Positions 15,409 through 23,339 of a stretch of DNA of 33,201 bases are shown one piece after another; the stretch's first letter is position 1; the number at the start of each line of letters is the position of its first letter. The stretch is from positions 1 to 33,201 of the forward strand of contig JAHIVD010000018.1 in the NCBI GenBank assembly GCA_018816815.1, given 5' to 3'. Source of the stretch: Patescibacteria group bacterium (GTDB lineage Bacteria > Patescibacteriota > Microgenomatia > Daviesbacterales > UBA10151). A program made the translations under genes and the position numbers. The notes beneath the pieces were generated by a model that saw nothing but the letters and a program-made list of their open reading frames with translations, ran no database searches and was not told the DNA's origin.

Positions 15409-16377
15409 CTAAAAAACAATTTCCTTTAAGTTATCTTTAATTCTTTTTTTTACATTTTTTGTTAAATCCGGCACAAATTTTTTTCCGATGATTTTTTCAT
15501 AAATTCCCATATAAAGCATGCTCATTTTAGCAATAAATTCTGAAGGCATCTTAGGAATCTTTCCTTTTCCTGTAAACCCTTGTTTTTTAAACCAAATCCG
15601 AAGGGGTTCTTTATCATTGCTTTCCGGTTCTTTACCAAGAGAAAATCTTTTTTTATAAGTCTTTTTGATCCAATATCTGGATGAATCAGGAGTATGGATT
15701 TCATCAACTAAAACTAACTCTCCATTTTTATCAATACCAAACTCATATTTGGTGTCAACCAAAATTATTCCAGCTCTGTCGCAAATCTTTTGTCCTCTTT
15801 CAAAAAGCGCCAAAGTTGTCTCTTTCATTTGTTTCCAAATTTTAGGAGAAACAATTTTCCGTTTAATTATCTCATCCCCTGTTAATCTTTCATCATGTCC
15901 CTGTCCTGCTTTAGTAGTTGGAGTAATAATCGGTTCCGATAATTTCTGATTTTTCCGTAAACCTTCCGGAAACTTAATCCCATAAATAACCCTGTTTCCT
16001 TTTTCATAAGAACCCCAAATCGACGTATCAGTTACTCCGGTAATATAACCCCTAACCACCATTTCAATAGGAATAATTTTACAGCTTCTAACAAGCATTA
16101 CATTGGGGTCAGGAACTAAAATCAAATGATTGGGAACAATATCAGCAGTTTTACTAAACCAGAATTCAGAAATCCGGGTAAGCACTTGTCCTTTAAAAGG
16201 AATGTAACCCAGCACCCGGTCAAAAGCGGATTGCCTATCCGTAGTAATAATTACTCTTTTATCACCCATTGTATAATTATCACGGACTTTACCTTGATAT
16301 CTTTTACCAAGGTTTGTAATCATTACTTTCTTAAGAGTAAAAGGAATGTTTTCAATAATTTTTTGCCTGCTAATCAT
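15409..16377 (-). CDS. purC: SAICAR synthetase (phosphoribosylaminoimidazole-succinocarboxamide synthase)
   Basis: Joins aspartate to CAIR with ATP, step 8 of bacterial purine synthesis (step numbering varies with pathway form). At 322 residues it is the longer, yeast-like size rather than the 237-residue E. coli size. Landmarks are the nucleotide loop YQGKVRDNYTMG, TTDRQSAFDRVLGYIPFKGQ, EMVVRGYITG, TKAGQGHDE and LVDTKYEFGIDKNGELVLVDEIHTPDSSRYW. The ATG immediately follows the purE TAA with no gap. It is the last gene of the purP-purP-purH-purB-purE-purC operon. Confidence 0.94.
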   Translation of the reverse strand: MISRQKIIENIPFTLKKVMITNLGKRYQGKVRDNYTMGDKRVIITTDRQSAFDRVLGYIPFKGQVLTRISEFWFSKTADIVPNHLILVPDPNVMLVRSCKIIPIEMVVRGYITGVTDTSIWGSYEKGNRVIYGIKFPEGLRKNQKLSEPIITPTTKAGQGHDERLTGDEIIKRKIVSPKIWKQMKETTLALFERGQKICDRAGIILVDTKYEFGIDKNGELVLVDEIHTPDSSRYWIKKTYKKRFSLGKEPESNDKEPLRIWFKKQGFTGKGKIPKMPSEFIAKMSMLYMGIYEKIIGKKFVPDLTKNVKKRIKDNLKEIVF

Positions 16378-16857
16378 TTATTTTTTAAGATTCCTTGATT
16401 TTTCTTCCACACCTTTAGCTAACTTTTTCTTGTATGCTATCAGTTTGTCTTCCAGATTTTTATCGCTGGTTGCTAAAATTTGTACAGCCAAGATTCCTGC
16501 ATTCAAAGCACCATTGATGGCAACTGTTGCCACCGGAATCCCTGGCGGCATCTGCAAAGTTGATAAAAGTGAATCTATCCCCTCCAGCGCTCCGGCTTGT
16601 ATCGGAACTCCAATGACCGGCAAGGAAAACTCTGCTGCAACTGCTCCTGCCAAATGAGCAGCTAGTCCTGCACCGGCAATAATCACTTTTACCTCATCTG
16701 TTTTTGCTTTTTCTATTAATTTTCTTGTCCTGTCCGGTGATCTATGAGCGGAGGAAATTGTCATTTCATATTCAACCCCGAATTCATCCAAGACTTTGCA
16801 TGCACTGCACATCACCCCTAAATCAGAATCCGAAGCAGCGATAATTAAGACTTTCAT
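16378..16857 (-). CDS. purE: N5-CAIR mutase (PurE)
   Basis: Moves the carboxyl group to carbon 4 of the imidazole ring, giving CAIR. At 159 residues it has the octameric class I length. Landmarks are ASDSDLGVM (usually GSxSD), SSAHRSPDRT with the active-site His, GAGLAAHLAGAVAAEFSLPVIGVP, LQMPPGIPVATVAI and NAGILAVQIL. PurE of class I normally needs PurK to make N5-CAIR, yet no purK is in the window. The start overlaps purB by 4 bp (ATGA). Confidence 0.93.
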   Translation of the reverse strand: MKVLIIAASDSDLGVMCSACKVLDEFGVEYEMTISSAHRSPDRTRKLIEKAKTDEVKVIIAGAGLAAHLAGAVAAEFSLPVIGVPIQAGALEGIDSLLSTLQMPPGIPVATVAINGALNAGILAVQILATSDKNLEDKLIAYKKKLAKGVEEKSRNLKK

Positions 16858-18245
16858 GACGTTATTTTCTTTATTTGTCCTGCCAAAGTCAATACCTTTT
16901 CTTTTGCGTTACCAATATGATTTTTTGCATCCAATATTTCTGAAACTTCTATTGGTTTTAGATATTGTCCAATGTTAGGGTCTTCTGTTAATAAATCTTT
17001 CATTGGGTTGGGATCACCATTTTGAATTATCTCCCATGCCTTCATTGAAATTTCTCTTAAAACTTCATGCATCCTCTGTCTGTCTGCACCCTTTTTAACA
17101 GCTTCAATAATAATCCCTTCGCTTGCTGAAAAAGGCCAGTAGATTTCAAGATTTTTATTTATTTTTCTTTCATTAATGATTAATCCGTTAACAATACTAA
17201 TACTGGAAATTAACATTTCATCCAGACTTAAAAACATTTCAGGAATAGCTGTTCTCCTGTTTGCTGAATCATCTAAAGTCCGCTCCAAAAGCATATTGGA
17301 GGCATTATCCCATGCTATCCGGGACAGATTAACCACTAACCTACTAAGCGAACATATTTTTTCAGCTTTAATGGGATTTTTCTTAAAAGGCATAGCTGAT
17401 GAACCAACCTGTAAACTGCCAAAAGGTTCCTGCCACTCACCAATAGCAGGTGACTGCATTATTCTTAAATCAAAAGCGAATTTATTCAGAGACTGGGCAA
17501 TTGAAGCTAACAAATCAGCAATCCAAACTTCTATTTTCCTCGGAGCAGTCTGATTGGTTATTTCTGCTGCCTTAATTCCTAAATCGCTCATGATTTCATC
17601 TTCCAACTCTTTTGCTCTTTTTTTATCTAGTAGCGCTACAAAGCTGGCTCCGGTTCCAACCGCTCCTTTTATCCCTTTACCTGCTAAATTCTTTTTAATG
17701 AATTGCAAAAACTCTAAATCCATTAATAGATCCTGCGAATAAAAAGCAAATCTATAACCTAAAGTTGTTGGTTCTGCCGGCTGTAAATGGGTATAACCCA
17801 TACAAGGAAGTTCGGCATACTTTTCCAGTTTCAAAGAAAACGCAATCAACACCTCTGAAAGTCTTTTTTCAATTATGTTAAGTGCCTTTTGAATCCTGAT
17901 AGTCTCGGCATTATCAGATATATCCATACTTGTAGCGCCAAGGTGAATTTTGCCGCCGCCGATTTTAGCTTTTTCTGCAAATTCTCTAATTGCTGCAACT
18001 ACGTCATGACTGATGTCTTTTTCTATTTCCCAAATCCTTTTTATATCTATATTATTCTGATTTTTTTCCAAATCCATGAGTTCTTCCTTGGAAACCAAGC
18101 CTTTTTTGTGTTCTGCCCGGGCCAGTGCTACCCAAATTTTTCTCCATAATTTGTATTTGTTTTCTTCAGAGAAGATTTGGCGCATTTTTTCCGAACCGTA
18201 ACGCCATGAAAACGGACTTTGATAATTTAAATAATTACTATTCAT
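16854..18245 (-). CDS. purB: Adenylosuccinate lyase
   Basis: Releases fumarate twice in the pathway: from SAICAR to AICAR, and from adenylosuccinate to AMP. At 463 residues it has family length. Landmarks are HLGATSMDISDNAE, MGYTHLQPAEPTTLGYR with the catalytic His, and the superfamily signature SSAMPFKKNPIKAEKI holding the flexible-loop Ser. It starts 40 bp after purH, with AAAAGG close to the ATG. Confidence 0.94.
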   Translation of the reverse strand: MNSNYLNYQSPFSWRYGSEKMRQIFSEENKYKLWRKIWVALARAEHKKGLVSKEELMDLEKNQNNIDIKRIWEIEKDISHDVVAAIREFAEKAKIGGGKIHLGATSMDISDNAETIRIQKALNIIEKRLSEVLIAFSLKLEKYAELPCMGYTHLQPAEPTTLGYRFAFYSQDLLMDLEFLQFIKKNLAGKGIKGAVGTGASFVALLDKKRAKELEDEIMSDLGIKAAEITNQTAPRKIEVWIADLLASIAQSLNKFAFDLRIMQSPAIGEWQEPFGSLQVGSSAMPFKKNPIKAEKICSLSRLVVNLSRIAWDNASNMLLERTLDDSANRRTAIPEMFLSLDEMLISSISIVNGLIINERKINKNLEIYWPFSASEGIIIEAVKKGADRQRMHEVLREISMKAWEIIQNGDPNPMKDLLTEDPNIGQYLKPIEVSEILDAKNHIGNAKEKVLTLAGQIKKITS

Positions 18246-18285
18246 AATCCTTTTCTTATATAACCCTTACAGGATAACATAAGTA

Positions 18286-19821
18286 TCAATGTCTAAATGC
18301 CCTCCTCCCGGTAAATATCATAGGGATTCCGGCTTTATCTGCTGCCGCAACTGATGCTTTATCATTCACTGATCCACCTTGCTCAACAATAGCCCCAATT
18401 CCATATTTTTCAGCTAATTTCACACTATCATCAAATGGGAAAAAACTATCACTGATTAAAATGCCACCTTTTACTTTTGCCCCGGCCTGCTCCAAAGCAA
18501 TCTTGGTTGCCCCAATCCTGGAAGTTTGACCCGAACCAATGCCTCGCGTCATTGGTATATCTTTATCAACCACCAGTACTGAATTAGATTTAACTGATTT
18601 AACACACTTAAAACCAAATTTCATTTGTTGTAATTGTTTTTTACTGGGTTTTTCTTTTGTAACTACTTTCCAACTAGCAAAGCTTTCTTCTATACCATCA
18701 TCAAAATCCTGAAGCAGCAGCGCTCCGGCAAAATATTTAAGATCCCATTTTTCACTTTTTACCTTCGGAATTTCTCCAAACGTATAGATCCCCATGCTTT
18801 TCCTGACTTTTTTAAGCAGCGCCAAAGCATCACCGGTAATTGCCGGAACTGCCACAATATCAACATTACTCTCTCTTTCGTTTTTAAAAGTAGCAATAAT
18901 TTTTGCACTGGATAGATCCATTGGTTTATTCAAAACTACAACACCGCCAAAAGCAGAGATAGGATCTGCTTTGACTGCTCTATCTAGAGCTTCCTTTACA
19001 TCTGATCCTGTAGCAACCCCGCAAGGACTTAGGTGTTTAACAACACAAGCAGCGCTTTCATTAAATTGCCTAACAGTTTCCAGTCCTGTTTGTATATCAC
19101 CGATATTTGTTCCGGACAGTTCCCGACCCCAGAGATGCTTTAACTGACCAAGAGGTGAATTGGTTTTGGGCATTAAATACAAAACCCCTTTTTGATGCGG
19201 ATTTTCTCCGTAACGCAGGATATTTGTTCTTCTAAGGGGAATTGTGATTTCTTTTGGATACTTTTCTTCTGAAAAAAAACTACCTATCTGAGAGTCATAA
19301 AAAGATAAATGATAAAAAGCTCTTGCTGCTAACTCTTTCCTCGTTTGCGCTGTCATTTCTTTATTTTCCATAGCCGAGGCAACTTTTCCATAATCACCCG
19401 GGTCTACCACTACTGTGACATTTTCATAATTTTTGGCAGCTGCCCTAATCATTGTTGGACCGCCTACATCTATTGTTTCAACGCTAGGCCTTTCTTCAAA
19501 TGGATAAAGATTGCTGACAACCACATCAATTTGAGGGATTTTTAATTCCTTTGCTTTTTTTGCGTGACCTGGATTTTTACGGTCAAATAAAATACCGGAC
19601 TCAATTTGGAAACTAATAGTTTTCATCCTACCGTCAAATGAATTTCTGGGATTACCGGTAATTTCCTCAATTGGGATAGCTTTTATTCCATTTTTTTTCA
19701 AAACATCTAACGTACCGCCTGTTGAAATAATTAGATATCCTAATTCTTTCAAAACTTTAGCAAAATCAACTATACCAATTTTGTCATATACACTAAGCAA
19801 AGCATAACGTTTAGAATTCAT
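18286..19821 (-). CDS. purH: Bifunctional AICAR transformylase / IMP cyclohydrolase
   Basis: Carries out the last two steps to IMP, using 10-formyl-tetrahydrofolate. At 511 residues both domains are present. The N-terminal cyclohydrolase domain (to about 195) has LLSVYDKIGIVDFA, STGGT, GRMKTISF, NLYPFEE and DVGGPTMIRAAAKNY. GRMKTISF replaces the commoner GRVKTLHP, a variant with the catalytic Lys kept. The transformylase domain has LRYGENPHQ, VKHLSPCGVATG with the catalytic Lys-His pair, ISAFGGVVVLN, RGIGSGQTSR and ISDSFFPFDD, and ends FRH as usual. By motif both activities look intact, which makes the two PurP proteins upstream surprising. It overlaps the purP paralogue by 4 bp (ATGA). Confidence 0.94.
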   Translation of the reverse strand: MNSKRYALLSVYDKIGIVDFAKVLKELGYLIISTGGTLDVLKKNGIKAIPIEEITGNPRNSFDGRMKTISFQIESGILFDRKNPGHAKKAKELKIPQIDVVVSNLYPFEERPSVETIDVGGPTMIRAAAKNYENVTVVVDPGDYGKVASAMENKEMTAQTRKELAARAFYHLSFYDSQIGSFFSEEKYPKEITIPLRRTNILRYGENPHQKGVLYLMPKTNSPLGQLKHLWGRELSGTNIGDIQTGLETVRQFNESAACVVKHLSPCGVATGSDVKEALDRAVKADPISAFGGVVVLNKPMDLSSAKIIATFKNERESNVDIVAVPAITGDALALLKKVRKSMGIYTFGEIPKVKSEKWDLKYFAGALLLQDFDDGIEESFASWKVVTKEKPSKKQLQQMKFGFKCVKSVKSNSVLVVDKDIPMTRGIGSGQTSRIGATKIALEQAGAKVKGGILISDSFFPFDDSVKLAEKYGIGAIVEQGGSVNDKASVAAADKAGIPMIFTGRRAFRH

Positions 19822-20933
19822 GTTAATATTTGATCTATCTTGTTTTCTTTTAAAGCTTGTTTTATCTCAATTGCTACTCTTTTTCCCATACTTAAATTTT
19901 GTCCGAATAAATAACCACTATAAGGGGTGGCAAAAATCCCGGGACTACCCGGCATTCTCGGAGAAACATCAAACACAATTATTTCTTTTTTAGGAGGACC
20001 GGCAGTTATCATAGCCTGCAAACCAAATGGACCTATGACACCAGGTTTAAATAGTTTTTGAGTAGCTGTTACAAATCTTTCTCCCATACCAAATGCGTTT
20101 TCAAGGAGTGACTCCAGAACAGTTACAGCAATATGCCCTGCCTCTTCATATTTAATATCAACTTTTTTAATCAGTTTTTCTTCATAAATAGACGGTAGTT
20201 TTGTCAAACCCTCTATATTGGTCTGCCTTCTGGTATCAGTTCCTATTAGCTCAAGCCTCTTGTTAACCGGTGAATAAAAGAAATTAAAGTTCACTTGCAC
20301 TCCTACAATAAATTCTTCTATTACTGCTGATTTTATTTGCTCCTTGGTAAACTTACCCAACCCCAAACCCTGAGCAATACCTATTTTATATTCTTCGAAA
20401 GAGCACGCAAAGAAAAATGCCCGCTCAAAGCCTCTTGTCTTTTCCAAAATTTTCACAATACAAAGCCTGTCAATATCTTTTGAGTCTTTAAATTGTTTTG
20501 GGTATCTGATCTTTGCACTGTCTAATAAATCGTACTGATTCGGCTTAACAGTTCGTTCTTCTGCTTTTAATAAAAACCTATTCCCAAACATTGGCACTTT
20601 GAATTTCTTTTCAATAGCATTGTAATCATTTATATAAACCTCAAAAGACCTGTGAGGAATAAATATACAATTTCTTTTAATTAACTCTTTTTGAATTTTT
20701 GGTTTTAGAATATCTGCAAATTTATTCAATACTACTGTCTCATCTACACAACCGAACAAAGCTTGTCCTGTGCTTTCCGAAGAATCACTTTTATAATATT
20801 TTGCATAAGTTTTATCTCTGCCTTTTTGCGCAATTACCAATGTCTTAAAACCCTCATCTTTTGCCCCGCGGCAAACATCTAGGGCTGAATGGGAACCTAA
20901 AACAGCAATAGTGTAATCTTTTATGGTTTTCAT
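19818..20933 (-). CDS. PurP paralogue, diverged ATP-grasp protein
   Basis: A 371-residue relative of archaeal PurP, the ligase that makes FAICAR from AICAR, formate and ATP. It keeps the family opening (AVLGSHSALDVCRGAKDEGF), MFGNRFLL, the FFYSP segment and GPFGLQAM. The glycine-rich ATP loop seen in its neighbour (GAAGGKGYF) is replaced by EKTRGFERAFFF. IPHGSF is IPHRSF, and the metal-site segment reads FDVSPRMPGSPG where canonical PurP has an ExSAR-type motif. It may have another substrate or a structural role; I would not call it FAICAR synthetase. It lies 24 bp after the canonical purP, with an 11-bp duplication (CTAATATTAAA) in the gap. Confidence 0.82.
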   Translation of the reverse strand: MKTIKDYTIAVLGSHSALDVCRGAKDEGFKTLVIAQKGRDKTYAKYYKSDSSESTGQALFGCVDETVVLNKFADILKPKIQKELIKRNCIFIPHRSFEVYINDYNAIEKKFKVPMFGNRFLLKAEERTVKPNQYDLLDSAKIRYPKQFKDSKDIDRLCIVKILEKTRGFERAFFFACSFEEYKIGIAQGLGLGKFTKEQIKSAVIEEFIVGVQVNFNFFYSPVNKRLELIGTDTRRQTNIEGLTKLPSIYEEKLIKKVDIKYEEAGHIAVTVLESLLENAFGMGERFVTATQKLFKPGVIGPFGLQAMITAGPPKKEIIVFDVSPRMPGSPGIFATPYSGYLFGQNLSMGKRVAIEIKQALKENKIDQILT

Positions 20934-20957
20934 TTTAATATTAGTTTAATATTAGTT

Positions 20958-21974
20958 TTAATCCAATACCTCCTTTAATCTATTCAGGTTTATTGCATTC
21001 TTTATCTCTCTTGCAATACGTCTTCCTGTTGACATTGGTTCATCGTATAAAAGATATGCATAAGGTGAACCGTTTATAAAACAATTCGTTCCTGCCACAA
21101 TCCTGGCAGAAATCTCTATTACATATATTTCTTCAGTTGAGGTAATAATGGTTTCCAAACAAAAAGGTCCAAAAAGACCTTTAGGGGAGATAAGTTTTTT
21201 AGAAACCTCAACAACTCTTTCTGCCATAGAAATTGCTTCTGGTAAAAGCGATTCCCTGATAGCCAGGGGAATATTGGCAACAACTTCAAAAGACGGCTCA
21301 ATATTTAAACCTCTTTGGTTTTTCGCAGGGATTCTACCTAGTGAATCAACGTTTGTTTCATATCGTTTGTCCAAACTCATCAATTCCACCTTTTTAGTTA
21401 AAGGTGAATAGAAGAAATGGAAATAAACAGGAACTCCAATAACATATTCCTGAACCATAAACTTCTCTTCGCTGAAACTGGTTAATTTGGCATCAAACTC
21501 TTTTTGATTTCTGGCAGTAAAGTAGCCTTTGCCTCCTGCTGCCCCGTATGATTTAACAATAACTGACCGATCAATTGTATCTCCTCTTTTAAAGAGATGC
21601 GGAACTTTAACACCTGCTTTCTCCATCCACTCCCTTTGCATTTTGCGGTTTTCTTCCCAGTTCAAAACTGCTTTATTACCAAAGTATGGAGTTTTCATTT
21701 TTTTATTTTCGTCCATACCTAGATAAGTCACAAATGAACCATGCGGAATTATAATGGCATTTCTTTTTAAAAGCTCTTTTTCTAATTTAGGAAAATCCTG
21801 CCATGTATCAATTTCTAAAACTCCGTCAATAAAATTACTGTAAGATTTATAAAGCGGGTTTCTGCTTTTCGTTGAAATTACTGCAGTTTTAAAACCTTCA
21901 TCTTTTGCGCCTTTGAGGATTTGCAGCGCAGAATGAGAACCTAGAGTTGTTATCGTGTAGTTTATGATTCCCAT
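20958..21974 (-). CDS. purP: FAICAR synthetase, formate-dependent (archaeal-type PurP)
   Basis: Formylates AICAR with formate and ATP, the folate-free alternative to the PurH transformylase. The 338-residue protein matches archaeal PurP along its length: TTLGSHSALQILKGAKDEGF, IPHGSFVTYLG, YFGNKAVLNWEENR, VIVKSYGAAGGKGYF (ATP loop), VQEYVIGVPV, FFYSPL, SLDKRYETNVD, RIPAKNQ, RESLLPEA, GPFCLET, IEISARIVAGTNCF and TGRRIAREIK. PurP is chiefly archaeal, so lateral transfer at some point is likely. It is the first gene of its operon, read from a consensus promoter whose +1 coincides with the ATG. Confidence 0.9.
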   Translation of the reverse strand: MGIINYTITTLGSHSALQILKGAKDEGFKTAVISTKSRNPLYKSYSNFIDGVLEIDTWQDFPKLEKELLKRNAIIIPHGSFVTYLGMDENKKMKTPYFGNKAVLNWEENRKMQREWMEKAGVKVPHLFKRGDTIDRSVIVKSYGAAGGKGYFTARNQKEFDAKLTSFSEEKFMVQEYVIGVPVYFHFFYSPLTKKVELMSLDKRYETNVDSLGRIPAKNQRGLNIEPSFEVVANIPLAIRESLLPEAISMAERVVEVSKKLISPKGLFGPFCLETIITSTEEIYVIEISARIVAGTNCFINGSPYAYLLYDEPMSTGRRIAREIKNAINLNRLKEVLD

Positions 21975-21979
21975 ATCTT

Positions 21980-22008
21980 ATTATAGTAAATATACTATCA
22001 ATTGTCAA
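21980..22008 (-). promoter_or_regulatory. purP operon promoter, full consensus, leaderless
   Basis: On the minus strand TTGACA (22003-22008) and TATAAT (21980-21985) are exactly 17 bp apart. The -10 ends six bases before the A of the purP ATG (21974), so transcription should start at or within a base or two of the start codon. A 16-bp palindrome, ATAGTA-AATA-TACTAT (21983-21998), fills most of the spacer and could be an operator. Confidence 0.75.
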
Positions 22009-22029
22009 AAGAATTTGCTATCATACAAT
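22002..22029 (+). promoter_or_regulatory. purA promoter, leaderless, sharing its -35 with purP
   Basis: TTGTCA (22002-22007) and TACAAT (22024-22029) are 16 bp apart. The expected start of transcription, 22036-22038, coincides with the purA ATG. The -35 overlaps the opposite-strand -35 of the purP operon by five bases, so the two promoters share this box and probably compete. Confidence 0.65.
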
Positions 22030-22037
22030 TCTTACCA

Positions 22038-23339
22038 ATGAAAAATACTATATCAGTTGTAGTCGGAGCACAATGGGGCGATGAAGGCAAGGGTAAAATT
22101 GTTGATGTATTAGCTGAGAAAATAGATTACGTTGTCCGGTTTCATGGTGGCAATAATGCCGGTCATACTGTTGTTGTAGGCGGCAAAAAATACCCGCTGC
22201 ACCTTATCCCCTCCGGTGTCCTTCACCCTAAAACAAATTGTGTAATTGCCAACGGTGTTGTAATTGATCTGGAAGTTCTGGCAACTGAAATAGATATGCT
22301 CAAAAAAGATGGCATCAAACTCCAAGGGAGACTGTTTATTTCGGAAAGATGCCATTTGATTTTGCCTTACCATAAAGCACTGGACATTGCTTATGAAAAT
22401 GCCAGAGGGAAAAATGAGCAAAGCTCTCAATGGATTGGTAAACTAGGAACAACTGCGCGAGGGATCGGACCAACTTATGCAGACAAAGTCAGCTATAATG
22501 GCATAAGAATATACGAACTGAAAGATTGGAACTTATTTAAAGAAAAATTTACCTTCCAAGCAAAAATAAAAAATAGAATTCTTAAAACTTTTGATGTAAA
22601 CCCGATAAATATCAAAAAAGAATTAGAAAAACTATCAAAACTGAGAAAATTAATTCTCCCTTTTGTTGCAGATACATATCAACTCTTGAGGAAAGCTATT
22701 TCTGAAAACAAAAAAATCTTAATGGAAGGTGCTCAAGCAGTAATGTTAGATGTAGATTTTTCCCCATATCCTTTTTCTACCGGTTCCAATACTATTCCGG
22801 GAGCAATAAATACAGGAGCCGGAATACCCATACAAAAAATTGAGGATGTCTTTGGAATCATAAAAGCATATACCTCAAGAGTAGGCGGCGGTCCTTTTCC
22901 AACTGAACTCAAAGATAAATTAGGAAATGAAATCCGGGAAAAAGGTAAAGAATTCGGAACAACTACCGGTAGAGCCAGACGGATAGGCTGGCTGGATTTA
23001 GAAGCAGTCAAATTTGCATGCCAAATCTCAGGTGTTACCGACGTTGTCATTACTAAAATTGATATTTTATCAGGACTTGAAAAGATCAAAATTTGTTTGG
23101 GATATAAACTAAGTGGAAAATCGATTTCATACAGTAGTTGCGGTTATCAGGAGCTTGAAAAGCTAAAACCAATTTATAAAGAATTTTCCGGATGGAAAGA
23201 GGATATAACAATGATTAGAAAATTCAATGATCTTCCCAAAAATTGTCAAAATTATATTAAATTTATAGAAAACTTTTTAAGGATCCCTGTAGAAATAGTT
23301 TCCATCGGCCCCAAAAGAGAAGAATATATTATCACTTAA
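22038..23339 (+). CDS. purA: Adenylosuccinate synthetase
   Basis: Commits IMP to AMP: IMP, aspartate and GTP give adenylosuccinate. From ATG 22038 the protein is 433 residues and begins MKNTISVVVGAQWGDEGKGK, the family GTP-binding start. It continues with FHGGNNAGHTVVV, IGTTARGIGPTYADK-like residues (LGTTARGIGPTYADK), EGAQAVMLDVDFSPYPFSTGSN, TSRVGGGPFPTEL, TTTGRARRIGWLD and ITKIDILSGL. An in-frame TTG exists 36 bases upstream, but it lies in the -35 box and the family alignment favours the ATG. It is divergent from the purP operon, and its stop overlaps the end of the HIT pseudogene by 3-4 bp. Confidence 0.95.
   Translation: MKNTISVVVGAQWGDEGKGKIVDVLAEKIDYVVRFHGGNNAGHTVVVGGKKYPLHLIPSGVLHPKTNCVIANGVVIDLEVLATEIDMLKKDGIKLQGRLFISERCHLILPYHKALDIAYENARGKNEQSSQWIGKLGTTARGIGPTYADKVSYNGIRIYELKDWNLFKEKFTFQAKIKNRILKTFDVNPINIKKELEKLSKLRKLILPFVADTYQLLRKAISENKKILMEGAQAVMLDVDFSPYPFSTGSNTIPGAINTGAGIPIQKIEDVFGIIKAYTSRVGGGPFPTELKDKLGNEIREKGKEFGTTTGRARRIGWLDLEAVKFACQISGVTDVVITKIDILSGLEKIKICLGYKLSGKSISYSSCGYQELEKLKPIYKEFSGWKEDITMIRKFNDLPKNCQNYIKFIENFLRIPVEIVSIGPKREEYIIT

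Noticed and set aside
18286..19821. PurH cyclohydrolase domain as inactive because GRVKTLHP is GRMKTISF
   Set aside because: The key Lys and Thr, the NLYPF Tyr, and the DVGGPTM and AAAKN residues are kept, and I recall MKTISF variants in other bacterial PurH proteins.
22002..22037. Upstream TTG start for purA
   Set aside because: The TTG is part of the -35 box, there is no ribosome site, and the family N-terminus matches the ATG at 22038.
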